Shown: piece by piece, positions 12,301 through 23,854 of the stretch
How the letters are laid out: each line of letters opens with the position of its first letter
Position numbering within the stretch: position 1 is the first letter of the stretch
NCBI GenBank assembly: GCA_008729055.1
Contig: SDUX01000008.1
Location: 3,683,756 to 3,747,755, forward strand
Direction: 5' to 3'
DNA: 64,000 bases
Source of the DNA: Pyropia haitanensis
Lineage: Eukaryota > Rhodophyta > Bangiophyceae > Bangiales > Bangiaceae
Notes under the pieces: generated by a model
Databases searched by the model: none
The model's input: the letters and a program-made list of their open reading frames with translations, nothing else
Told to the model about the DNA's origin: nothing
Made by a program: the position numbers and the translations under genes

Positions 12301-13289
12301 CGCACATTCTGGCACCGAGGGGCCTGCGACGCCGCCGACTTGACGGGCTGCACCAGTGCACACCAAACGCCCATGGCACAGACGGCCCAAACTTCACGCT
12401 CGTTGCGCATCATGGCGATGTGCTCCACAAAAGGGCGGGTACTTGATCGACCAGAAGTGGAAAGCAAGACAGGAAAGCGCTCAACGAGCTGCAGCAAAGA
12501 AGACAGCCCCAGTTGAGAAGCAACTGACAAGAACGCGTTGCACAGAGACGCCGCGTGGGAGCACTTTGAAGATTCACCTTTCTGCAGCGCCGTCTCCACA
12601 AAAGTCGCCCTCCGCGGCCCCCCACAGGAGCACAGAAAATGGATAGTGTCGCCCGTCTTTGCCGCCCAGACGATCGCGACGAAAAACCCCTGCATGACAG
12701 CGAGCGCCCCGCCATGGAAGACTGGTGCTACACGCGTAGCATACATCGAGTTCAAGCCCACGGTTGCCAGTGATGAGACAGTGAGACAGGAGAGTAGCTG
12801 GTTCACCATCAAACTGTCGAGCAGTACTTCTTGACCTGCCCGCCGCACGTGACCAATGCGAACAGGTTCGTGATCATCCACAAGTTGGATGGGCTGCTTC
12901 GCCATGTGAAGCGGCACGTCATTAGCACCAACCCCAACAGCTTCAGAGTCCTCTCCTTCACAGGCAAAGTCGCAGCTTCCGCCAGGTGCAGTGGCTGTAG
13001 CCGAACGTTTTTGATGCTCTGCATGTTCAGCGGAGTCGTCTTTGCGACGAACCCCCTCCACAGTGGAAAGGGCATTGCTGTAGTACTCAAGCAGTCCTTG
13101 CTGCACGGACTCAGGGACAAAGATCGGCTGCGGCTCTGACCCAGCATTGGCCGCAGACAGGGACTGCAGCCAAAGCTGCGCAGCTTCATGGCTATCCGCG
13201 ATGCCGCCCACGTCATCAACTCGATCAACCCAGACGTCGTGGTCGGGATCTGTCCTGAGGTTCCGACTACTGGCGCCGCTGCCGTGCAT
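9366..13289 (-). CDS. KDZ-superfamily-like transposase (putative)
   Basis: A 1307-residue ORF without a break, with normal amino-acid composition, unlike its GC-rich low-complexity surroundings. The C-terminal third carries the pattern I associate with the Kyakuja-Dileera-Zisupton transposase family: a CPHGM segment near residue 1031, FDTACQ near 1067 (putative catalytic Asp), then DRFHQPKHLCSDMF near 1096, and an Ala-Glu-Ser segment followed by SYMTQDRF. The N-terminal half has a CxC...CxH (SWIM-like) cluster at about 218-250 and a further CxxC/CxC cluster near 450-480; KDZ proteins are known for cysteine-cluster domains. A basic Lys/Arg tract lies around residues 950-1000. A third acidic residue was not identified with certainty. 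The start is the first in-frame Met; an upstream exon cannot be excluded. Family assignment rests on motif memory, not a search. Confidence 0.6.
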   Translation of the reverse strand: MHGSGASSRNLRTDPDHDVWVDRVDDVGGIADSHEAAQLWLQSLSAANAGSEPQPIFVPESVQQGLLEYYSNALSTVEGVRRKDDSAEHAEHQKRSATATAPGGSCDFACEGEDSEAVGVGANDVPLHMAKQPIQLVDDHEPVRIGHVRRAGQEVLLDSLMVNQLLSCLTVSSLATVGLNSMYATRVAPVFHGGALAVMQGFFVAIVWAAKTGDTIHFLCSCGGPRRATFVETALQKGESSKCSHAASLCNAFLSVASQLGLSSLLQLVERFPVLLSTSGRSSTRPFVEHIAMMRNEREVWAVCAMGVWCALVQPVKSAASQAPRCQNVRCASRPRCIHSLAYFKFRAEHKEAGDQRDDDNAEQYDDDGVLLERRDEEGAAPTPVPVEETHEANFARRRARNMLPCPGEVRCCQIFDSYGRAGRSKPSGMESLPRVMHERYCINCGKLRGNRPLKVANATLFTMGGPISIRTGIWTCECQEVVHFDGADSALFAYSSKTVFTRVYLDIIIHIALTSRSSFTAATAAMAFCLHVTAGLPLGANGNTRQMIILASGLLTETLIIPPSSYACRLCLEEAGVRRYLTLVVDGQVLGFFRELSRPFVRHLVDNPVVEILISNGCAVKKACVRSAIRKRCATDIRRGSSLTKAELKALGNFIVASNKLDPSERKCDDSAIGQSSAEHAAWAASYIFSSFFCITTLTDGEDDLTSDGSSRNSSSDSASAASKPGAVSEIAAGSSDGEDEPGEAGTEEGRPGDSTLTVCSRIKGAVGDERDDRLVLGERWRIVQRFVGNFIAEPVIGMLVGCDQAGVEKLALALIEGKPYSEWKLLTDPVEKLSLVWPFLFQVADDLDGDHDLARSIGELVLFALDADNRMEKLWMEKSTDKQKAFAAKWETTDKLKYQEWEREQGVTAPNIRLRAHPLSHERAVAQEIERVSGSVFPSLYPVRPFTFDSMAEKLRKKKATKRRQKLRKATSSPGSSPATRIRRRRSAAAGKGRNRDRGSTEAKAVNDDDCRHDFEQSNVFTPGVMNVMCPHGMLIGFEMLEHAESPACVAEILARRLALMPRVIYFDTACQASRNATRRMPWLLRRSLVKWFLDRFHQPKHLCSDMFNPDEYPEISSLHKTSVAESRHALNKPLQNQVSYMTQDRFVSHMRLYGALNNLRIQLRFHLRPSERAPQPEVGHIPLPRFFHEQVVTYCERRGCPCGRGERFASEEDQARQDSGKDGEERASVEAEVGTGETDVPQAEAGHPSESGLAVMMVDARARGTEDDIAGNAKAAFAPSVGLAQFTDEAALDEAARGTEGGET

Positions 13290-14857
13290 GTCTTCTTTGA
13301 CTCGTCCACCACGCTACGCGCGCCAGAAAACAGCAGGATCCAAATAAGGTTGGTCCAGTGCACAGCGTTGGAGGGATCGCGGTAGGATGGAAAGCCAGCG
13401 GCAGGTCAACAACAATAGCAGGTACGAGCAGCCGACGGATATCGACCAATGAAGGATGGTGTCTGAAAGAGCCCCAAACAGACGAGGAAGACTACAGAAG
13501 CGAGCGCGTGCAGCCCGGCGATGCGCGGGGACAGGCGGGAAGGTCGGCGTGCCTGCGGGCATTCGGTTGCGTGCGCAAAGCAGCGTCCGGTGCACCCAGC
13601 AAATCAGCTGCAAAGGGGCCGCCAGGAAGGCATGCAAGCCGGCGGGCAAGCGAGCCAGCGTGGCGACCGAAAAGCGGGTGGGCGGGAAAGCCGGTAGGCG
13701 GGGCGGGGGAGCCGGCAGGCGGCCGGGACAGCGCGTGGGCGAGGGAGCCGGAAGGCCGGGGCGAGGGAGCCGGTGGGCGCGCGCGTAAGCCAGGGCGCAG
13801 GCCGGGGAAAGCCGTCGGGTACGCCGAGGCAAGCCGTCAGGAATGCTGGGGCAAGCAGTCGGGGGCGCAGGGACAAGAAGGCGGGCAAGCGAGCCGGCGT
13901 GGGGGAGGGCATCTAGGTGGGCGGGAGCCAGATGCCGGACGAGCGAAAGAGCCGGTTAGTGGGCGGGCAAGACGGGACGTACGCGCAGGCAAGCCGTCGG
14001 GTGGAGCGCCAAGCCGTCGCGTGGAGGGGCAAGCTGGCGTCCGACGAGCCAGCGTGCAGGAGAGCAGGCGGGTAGGCGGCAGGCCGAACGATGGAGCTGG
14101 CGAGCACGGCGGGCATGCACAGCGGGCATGGCGGGGCCGGGCACGCGTGCTGCCGCAGGGGGGCCCCCCGGGGCGGGCGGGAGAACCGGAGCCACGTTTC
14201 AAGCTTGCGGCATTACAGCGGTTCTGTACAGCAGTGAACCATGGCAGCAGACAGTACCGGTCCACATCAGACCAGATGTGGACCAGTGAGGTAGAATTAC
14301 AGGGTTACATTTACCAATCCAATCATGGTCGGCCGCGGAACAGAGTGGGCCTACGGTGCAGAAAACGGGGTTATTCGCGCGGGGCCCGAATCGACGGGTC
14401 GTTGTTTCGTCGGCACACTTACTGACTCTGGCCACCGCAGATGCGGTTGCCCCACCGCGACGGTGCCCCCCCTATCGCAGTTGGCTTCCACGCCGCCCCC
14501 GCGGTCGACCGCCGCCGTCGCACTGCTTGGCCGCGGCCGCGTCGGCTCGGCCCGTCGCGTCCGCATCCCTTCCTCCCCACCACGCGGCTCCGTCCGCGGG
14601 TGGTGCCGTCCCGTTCTCCCCTACTCCCTTATTCCCCTGCCGTCTTGCTCCCTCTCCTATCCTGCCAGTCCCGTTTCCGGTGGGTCCTTCCACCGCCACC
14701 CCCTCTCTCCCTCTCCTACCTCCTCCCCCGTCCCTGCTCTCCACCCTCCGCCGCGGCCCAAGGCGCCGCCGCTGCTGCCAGCGGGCGCCCCCCCCCCCCC
14801 CCGCCTGTGACACCCTCCCCCCCCTCCTTCCCCCCCCCTTCCCTTTGCTGCGCGGGG
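13290..14857. other. Intergenic, GGCGGG/GCCGGC-rich
   Basis: From 13500 to 14190 the plus strand is an imperfect array of short GGGCGAGCCGGC-like words without a fixed period. After 14200 it becomes ordinary, then CT-rich (14580-14850) just before the ABC1 kinase start, as expected of a 5-prime leader or promoter. ORFs here are low-complexity. Confidence 0.5.
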
Positions 14858-15148
14858 ATGAGTGCGCCGCGACCCGCCACCCCGCCGACCCGGTCCGCCG
14901 CGTTTGTGGTGCCACCCCCGCCGGCGGCGGCCGCGGCCGCGGCCGCGGCGGCGGCCGCCGCGACGGGCGGCGGCGGCGGATCCGCCGTGGCGGGCCGCGC
15001 GCGGGGGGTCATGGCGTGCCGCCGCGCGCTGGCGTCTGGCGGGGGGCGGCTGTCCCCGTGGGTGCGCGGCGGCGGCGGCGGCGGCGGTGGCGGCGGCGTC
15101 GGCGGCGTCGGCAGCGGTGTGGCGCTTGGCGCTCCCCGGCGGCTCGCT

Positions 15149-15183
<35 letters not shown>

Positions 15184-18099
15184 CGACGCGGCAGTGGCAC
15201 CCGGCTTGGCCCCTCCCGCCGCGGGCGTGCCTGCCGGCGCGCGGCCGCCCCCGCGGCGGCTGTCGACGGTGGCGGTGGTTGCCGACGTGCCGCCATCATC
15301 GGTGGGCGCCGGCCCCGCCGCGCCACGGCCGGGCCGGGGGGGCGGCGGCTATGGCGGCGGCGGCGGCAATGGGGTGCCCCCCGCTGGAGGGGTGGGCGTG
15401 GGGCACGGGCCCCCCGCGGCGGGGCAAACCCCGACGGCGGCGCCGGCGCACCGAGCCGCCGTCGAGGTGCCCGCGTCGGTACGACTGGCGCGGGCAGAGG
15501 AGCTGCTCGCGTCGGTGGCGCCCACGGCGGCGCCGCGGCCGCCACCGCCGCGGCCGCCCGCCGCAGCGGCGACCGCCCCACCACCGTCGGCGTGGCCGGC
15601 GGCCAATGGGGTGACAGACGCCACGCCGCTGGGCGGGGACGCCGCCGCGGCCGGCGGGATGACCGTCTCGACGCGGCCGCTGACGCCCGTCGAGGCGGCG
15701 TCGCCCGCCGCCGCTGCCGCGGCTGCCGACGGCACGCCGGGGCGGGTGGCGGCCGCGCCGCCGCGGCGGGCGTCGCGGTTTCCCTTTCCACGCCGCGCTG
15801 GCGGTACGGGGGGGCGTACTGCGGCGGCCGCCGCGACCCCAACCGCGGCGGCGCCGGCTGCTGCCGCCGCCGCCTCTGGGGCGGCGACGGCAGCGGCGCC
15901 CCCCCCCCCTCCCCCCCCCTCACAGAGGCGGAGCGGGTGGCCGACGTGGAGGAGCGGGCGGCCAAGGCAGCGATGATTGCCGCGCCCGGCCCCCGCTACG
16001 ACCCCGCCGCCGCTGAAGTCTTTTTCCGCGGCAAGGGCGTGCTCGTCGCCCGCCGGCAGGCGCGCATCGCGGTGCCGCTCGCGGCGTTTGTGTCCAAGGT
16101 CATCCTGGACCTGCAGCTGGGGCGGGAGGCGGAGCGGCGGCCCGCACGGGCCAAAGAGTTCCTCGACATCATCGCGTCGCTGGGCCCGGCGTTTATCAAG
16201 GCGGGCCAGGCGCTGTCGTCGCGGCCGGACCTGCTGCCCGCCGAGTACCTGCTCGAGCTCCAAAAGCTGCAGGACCGGCTGCCGCCGTTTCCCAACGAGG
16301 TCGCGTTTGCGCTCATCGAGGCGGAGCTGGGGCGGCCGCTGACCGAGGTGTACGCGTCGGTGGAGCCGGTGCCCGTCGCGGCCGCGTCGATTGGCCAGGT
16401 GTACAAGGGCGTGCTGCGCGGCACGGGCGAGGCGGTGGCGATCAAGGTGCAGCGCCCCGACTGTGAGCAGATCATCGCGACGGACATGTACATATTGCGC
16501 AACCTGTCTGGCCTCTTCACGCGGCTGTTCAAGGTCATCAAGCGGGACGTGGACCTGCAGTCGGTCATTGGCGAGTTTGGCAAGCTGATCTATGAGGAGA
16601 TTGACTACCTCTCCGAGGCCCGCAACGCGGAGCGCTTCCTGGCCCTCTATGGCGACGTGCCGGACGTGTCGGCGCCCAAGATCTTTTGGCGCTTTTCCAA
16701 CCGCCGCGTCCTCACCATGCAGTGGGTGGACGGCGTGCGGCTGACGTCGGAGCGGCTGGCGGACAATAGCCACCTGGTGCAGACGCTCGTGCAGTGCTCC
16801 CTGCGGCAGATGCTGGAGAATGGGTTTTTCCACGCGGACCCGCACGGGGGCAACCTGCTGGCCACCCCGTCGGGGCGGCTGTGCTACCTCGACTTTGGCA
16901 TGATGTCCGAGGTGGGCCCCGCCCAGCGGTACGGCATCATCCTGGCGGTGGTGCACATGGTGAACCGGGACTTTGAGGCGCTCTCGGCACTCTACATCCG
17001 CCTCGGCTTCCTGCCGCCCGACACGGACCTGAGCCCCATCGTGGCGGCACTGGAGGACGCCCTCCCCGACGTGCTCGGCGCGTCTGTAGGGGAGCTCAAC
17101 TTCAAGTCGGTGATCAACAAGCTCGGGTCCGTCATGTACCAGTTCCCCTTTTCGCTGCCGCCCTACTACACCGCCATTCTCCGCTGCCTGGGCGTCCTCG
17201 AGGGACTGGCCATCCAGGTGGACCCCAACTTTAAGATCCTGAACGAGGCGTACCCGTACATCGCGTCGCGGCTGCTGACCGACCCCGCGCCCGAGCTTCA
17301 AGAGGCCCTCCAGTACCTGCTGTTCAAGGATGGGCGGCCGCGGTGGAACCGCCTCGAGTCGCTCCTCGACTCGGCGACGGGGGCGGGCGACTATGACGTG
17401 TCGCTCGCGGCGGAGCAGCTGGCGGACTTTTTGCTGTCGCCCAAGGGCGCGGTCATCCGCGCCAACCTGGCGTCGGACGTGGTGGCGGAGATGGACGCCC
17501 TCGCCGCCGACACCTCCTCCTATTACCTGTCCACGTCGGCGCGGACGGCGGCGGCGGCGGGGCTGTGGGTGCCCCCTGGGCTGCTCCGCTCGCTGCCGCC
17601 GCCCGTGTCGACGCCCGCGATGAACCGGGCGGCCAAGGTGTGGGCGATCCTGTCGCGCTCCCGCGGCGGCAACGTGTCCAAGCTGGCGCCCATCGTGCGG
17701 CGGGTGGTGACGCAGCCCGAGGGGCAGCGCGTCACCGCGGACGTGGCGCTCAACCTGGCGCAGCGCGCGTCGTCGCGGTTCATCCGGTTTGCGTTTGGGC
17801 TGCCAGAGGAGCCGGGCTCGAGCGCGGGCGTGTACGCGTCGACGGCGACCGCGGGGGCGGGGGCGTCGCCGGTGGGCGCCACGGTGGCCACCACCACGAC
17901 GACGACCGCCACCACCAAGGTGCCAGCCGGCGGCGCGGTGCCCGTGACGTCCGCGGCCGCCACTCGGCGTGGTGGTGGGTATCAGCCGGCTGGCGCGGGG
18001 GCGGCCATGTCGCCAGCCGCTCGCGCGGCGGCGGCAGCCAGGGCCGAAGTGGCGGCGCGGGCCGCCGCCCGGGCAACTGTGCCGCCGCCATCCTATTGA
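14858..18099 (+). CDS. ABC1/ADCK-family atypical kinase
   Basis: Member of the ABC1 (COQ8/AarF/ADCK) family, kinase-like ATPases tied to quinone and prenyl-lipid metabolism in mitochondria and plastids. I model two exons, 14858-15803 and 15926-18099, giving 1039 residues; the splice joins AG|E to AERVADVEER in frame. The first 315 residues are Ala/Gly/Pro-rich with a start resembling an organelle targeting peptide. Family hallmarks are all present: KxGQ motif (K407, GQ 409-410), Ala-rich loop AAAS (467-470), ATP lysine K489 in VAIK, a YEEIDYLSEARN stretch, HADPHGGN (H618-N625) and DFG (638-640). A variable C-terminal region of roughly 250 residues ends in an Ala/Arg-rich tail. The alternative is a frame slip in the poly-C at 15900 instead of an intron. 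Which organelle and substrate cannot be told. Confidence 0.9.
15804..15925 (+). other. Probable intron of the ABC1 kinase gene
   Basis: Upstream coding sense is in one forward frame and downstream in another. A GT at 15804 and a C/T-rich tract ending CACAG at 15925 bound 122 bases, the right length (2 mod 3) to join the frames. A second donor at 15816 would fit equally well. Confidence 0.6.
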
Positions 18100-20691
<2,592 letters not shown>

Positions 20692-20963
20692 GGGGAGCGC
20701 GGGGGGAGGGAGGGGGGGTGGGGCGCGGGTGGTGTGGGGCGTCGCTGGGATGAACGCCGCTCTTGCGGCAGGGGCGGCGGGCCAGCACGACAGGGCGCGG
20801 CCCTGCCGCGTGCAAGCACGGGCGGGCAACAGAAAAAAAAAAAAAAAACCAGCCCGCAAGACTGTCCCGGACCCCTCGGGCGGCAGCTTCCGCCCCTCCC
20901 AGTCTGCCAGGCACAGCCGCCACCCCCACCGCACGCCCTCTGGTGTGACCGCGCACACGCGGC
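20692..20963. other. 3-prime to 3-prime spacer, DIM1 / NOP16
   Basis: 272 bases between convergent genes. It contains an A-rich stretch with about 18 consecutive A (20832-20849), and no ORF worth calling. Confidence 0.5.
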
Positions 20964-21656
20964 CTAGGCGGTCGCCCCCCCCCCCCCCTCCCCTTCCGCA
21001 GCGTCCACCGCCTCGGCAGCCGCCGCCGCGGCGGCGGCCGCGGCGGCCGCGTCCGCCTTGGCCACCCGCTCGACCATCCGCCGCAGCACCGCCGGCGAGT
21101 GCTGCTGGTAGTTGCGCCGCATATCCCGCGCCATCCGCGCATAGTCGGTGCCGTGGGCGGCGACGAGCGCGCGCACCGCCGCCACCTCCCCGGCGGGCGG
21201 GTGGTCGGGGCGGGGCGCCTCGCCGCGGGCGGCGCGCGCGGCGAGCGTCGCCAGCGTCAGGCTCATGACGGCAGGCACATCCCCACCGCCGCCGCCGCCG
21301 TCGGCGTCGTCGCCCTCACCGCCGTCGCCGCCGCCGCCGCCGCCGCCGCCGCCAGTGCCGCCACCGGCCGGCCGGCGTTTGGCCGCCACCGCCGGCGGGC
21401 GGGAGGACGGCCCCGCGAGCTGCCGGTGGGCGGCACTCCCCACGGCGGCGTTGGGGTCGGACGCGAGGCCAATGTCCGCCAGGTTGGCCTTGACCGTCTT
21501 GTTGTTGTCCCACGCGGCCGCGACGGCGGGGTCCGCCACCGCCGACGCGTGGATGCGGCCGCGGCCGCGCTGCCTGGCGCGCCGCTTGGCCGACGCGCGG
21601 GCAGAGGAGCCGAGGGAGGTCTTGGTCACCCGGCCTTGGGAGGGGCGCCTGCCCAT
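20964..21656 (-). CDS. NOP16: Ribosome biogenesis protein NOP16
   Basis: NOP16 is a nucleolar factor of 60S pre-ribosomes. The 230-residue reading starts MGRRPSQGRV with a basic N-terminus (20-35) and carries the family signature WDNNKTVKANLADIGLASDP at 49-68, where yeast and animal proteins have W-D-x-x-K-T-x-x-x-N-x-x-x-x-G-L-x-x-D-x-N. The middle is a Gly/Asp low-complexity linker. The C-terminal region has HGTDYARMARDMRRNYQQHS, matching the family's conserved KYGDDYxxMxxDxKLNxxQ block. An open frame continues 113 codons upstream but is Pro/Ser-rich; the chosen Met is where conservation begins. The protein ends in an Ala/Glu/Gly tail. It converges on DIM1, another ribosome factor. Confidence 0.88.
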   Translation of the reverse strand: MGRRPSQGRVTKTSLGSSARASAKRRARQRGRGRIHASAVADPAVAAAWDNNKTVKANLADIGLASDPNAAVGSAAHRQLAGPSSRPPAVAAKRRPAGGGTGGGGGGGGGDGGEGDDADGGGGGGDVPAVMSLTLATLAARAARGEAPRPDHPPAGEVAAVRALVAAHGTDYARMARDMRRNYQQHSPAVLRRMVERVAKADAAAAAAAAAAAAEAVDAAEGEGGGGATA

Positions 21657-22378
21657 GGCGGGGCGCGAGGGAGGGGACGGGGGGGCGGCGGGGACGGAAC
21701 GGACACTAGTAGGAGCGGGGGTGGCCGGGTAAAGGAGGGAACAGATGAAGAGGTGATGGGGCGACGGGGTCAAGGGCCGAAGGTGCACAAGGGTGAAGGG
21801 GTGAGGGGGTGAAGGGGGACAAGAAATGGCGCGCAGCGGACGGTGAGCGCAGGGGGTGTGCGGCAGTCTGATGGGGGCGGCGCGGACGTGACAGGCCGCG
21901 CGGTGGGCGCTCACCGCCAAGGCAAACGGCGGTGGCACGGCGGCGCCGGCGACGCCTGCCAATGTTGTAGCACCCCTGTTCGATGTTCCCATCAAAGTTT
22001 CCTCAATTCAGTGAGACAAAACCAAAGAGTGTGACTTACTGTTTTTGACTCTTCTGGATAGATATCTTGGACTCATTTTTCACTTTCAATTCTGGACAGA
22101 TATCTTGGACTCAGTTTTCACTTTCAAATACCACTGACTGTAAGAAAACTCTCTATTCCCAAATGTATTATGGACGAGACGCGTGCCCTCGCCGTCCGCC
22201 CCCGCCCGCCTCGGCGCGTCCGTACGTCCGTGCCGTCATTGCCATCGTGGCGCTGACGGCGGGCGCGCGCTCATCGCCCCGCGGCGAGCCCGTCGCCCCC
22301 AACCCACAGACACCCCCTTTTGCACGTGACGTCCGCCACGTCCCCCCCCCCCCCCCCCACCCCCCATCTCCGTCCTCG
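21657..22378. other. Intergenic NOP16 / DOMON-Hint gene
   Basis: Upstream side of NOP16 and downstream side of the Hint gene. An AT-rich island at 21960-22170, the most AT-rich segment of this neighbourhood, contains a 38-bp direct repeat. The rest is GC-rich without a recognised gene. Confidence 0.5.
22052..22127. repeat. 38-bp direct repeat, two copies
   Basis: TTCTGGAYAGATATCTTGG starts at 22052 and again at 22090; the two 38-base units differ at two positions. Confidence 0.85.
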
Positions 22379-23854
22379 CTACGCGCTGCCGCCCACAACC
22401 GCCGCCCCCCGGGGCAGCCAGCGCGCCACCTGCCGGCGGCACGCCTCGGCGGCCGCCGTGGCGGCGGGCGCCCAGCCGCCGCCGCCGCCGCCGACGCGCC
22501 ACCCGCCCGTCGCCGACCACGCGGCGGCGAGCGGCGCGAGCGCCGCGCGCGCCACCACCGGCGCCACCGCCGTCGTGTAGGTGCTGGCAACGACGCCGCC
22601 GCCGACGAGCAGCTCCCCCGACAGCGTGTGCGGGTTCCACAGCCCCGCCCGCACCACCCGGTCGACGGCGCCAACGATGACCGTGTCGGCGCCGTCGGCG
22701 CCGCGCAGGCGGTCGCCCGCAACGATCGTGCCCGCCGCCGCCAGCCGCCCATTGACGTACACGTAGTGGCCGGGCGAGGCGGTGAGGAGCGTCGGCGGGG
22801 CGGCCGCGGCGGCCGCCGCCGCCGCCACGCCCGTCACGCGCACAAACGGGGTGCGCGCGGCGGCGTCGGCGTGGCTAAACACAAACACGGGGCTGGTGCG
22901 GCCGCCGCCGACGGCGACCTCATCCCCAACGGCCAGCGCGTCCATCCGTACGGTCGCGCCGCTGGCGAGCGTGACCGTCGCGTCAGACGGGAAGCACGCC
23001 GACTCGTTCTCCCCGTCGCTGTCGCTGTCGTCGGGCGCCGACCCCTCGTCGTCGTCATCGTCCGAGTCGGACACGTCGCCAAACAAGGGGTCGTCCGCCG
23101 CGGTGTCGTCGGCGGCGAACGTGTCGTCGTCGTCGTCGTCGTCATCGTCGTCGTCGTCGTCGTCGTTACTAATGGCGTTGGCGTCCGTGTCGTCCGCCTC
23201 CTCCTGCACCCCCCCCCGGGCGCCCGTCTCGACGTCCGACTTGCTAAAGTCAATCTGCGCCGACGACCGCGCCGTGTGCTTTTCGAGGACGCCGTTCACG
23301 TCGAGGGGCCCCCCCACCGACCAGATGGCCCCCCGGACGCCCGTCGCGGACTCCCCGTCGGGCACCGCCACCGTCCAGTACATCTTGAGCTCGGTCGGCG
23401 ACGGCCGCTCGGCGGCCATGTTGGTAAAGCCCGCGCTCGCGGCGCTCGCCTCGAGCAGCACCGTCACCGCGGTGGAGCGCTTGCCGCTCAGCCGGTACGC
23501 CGACGCGGTCGTGTCGCCCGCCTTGGTCGTCGTGCCGACCATGGCCACGTTGCCGACCATCTGCTCGTCGTCGGAAAACGCAAAGCCGACCCAGCCGGGC
23601 GTGTCTGCGCGGAGCGCCATGAGCAGCGAGCTCCCGTCGGGGGAGGGGGACCAGTAGAGGCTCGCCGACACGTCGCCGGGCAGGTCCTGGCAGTAGAGGT
23701 ACGCGTTGAGCTCCCGCCCAAAGCGGAGGTTGCAGCTGTTGAGCCGCGCCGCGACGGGGGGGGGGGCGCCCCCCGCCGCCACCGCCGCCGCCACCGCCGC
23801 CGTCACCGCCGCGGTGCGGCGCAGGCCACGGCGGCCGCGGGGGCGGGGCGCCAT
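22379..23854 (-). CDS. Secreted DOMON-Hint fusion protein
   Basis: Predicted 491-residue secreted protein. Residues 1-35 are a basic then Ala/Val-rich signal sequence. Residues about 45-200 resemble a DOMON domain (TPGWVGFAFSDDEQMVGN at 85-102), a beta-sandwich that binds heme or sugar in other proteins. An acidic linker (217-285) with 14 consecutive Asp follows. Residues 286-430 form a Hint (Hedgehog/intein) self-processing domain: nucleophile C287 in ACFPSD, SPVFVFSH (321-328), TASPGHYVYV with H363, and a closing SGELLVGGGVVAST. In Hint domains the Cys attacks the preceding peptide bond, so release of the DOMON part at A286-C287 is predicted. The start Met was chosen because it opens the signal sequence; the 52 codons before it are polyproline. 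Domain calls are by motif; the DOMON call is the weaker. Confidence 0.85.
   Translation of the reverse strand: MAPRPRGRRGLRRTAAVTAAVAAAVAAGGAPPPVAARLNSCNLRFGRELNAYLYCQDLPGDVSASLYWSPSPDGSSLLMALRADTPGWVGFAFSDDEQMVGNVAMVGTTTKAGDTTASAYRLSGKRSTAVTVLLEASAASAGFTNMAAERPSPTELKMYWTVAVPDGESATGVRGAIWSVGGPLDVNGVLEKHTARSSAQIDFSKSDVETGARGGVQEEADDTDANAISNDDDDDDDDDDDDDDTFAADDTAADDPLFGDVSDSDDDDDEGSAPDDSDSDGENESACFPSDATVTLASGATVRMDALAVGDEVAVGGGRTSPVFVFSHADAAARTPFVRVTGVAAAAAAAAAPPTLLTASPGHYVYVNGRLAAAGTIVAGDRLRGADGADTVIVGAVDRVVRAGLWNPHTLSGELLVGGGVVASTYTTAVAPVVARAALAPLAAAWSATGGWRVGGGGGGWAPAATAAAEACRRQVARWLPRGAAVVGGSA

Noticed and set aside
15349..17301. 650-codon ORF antisense to the ABC1 kinase
   Set aside because: Mirror of a strongly conserved gene; composition follows the codon bias of the sense strand.
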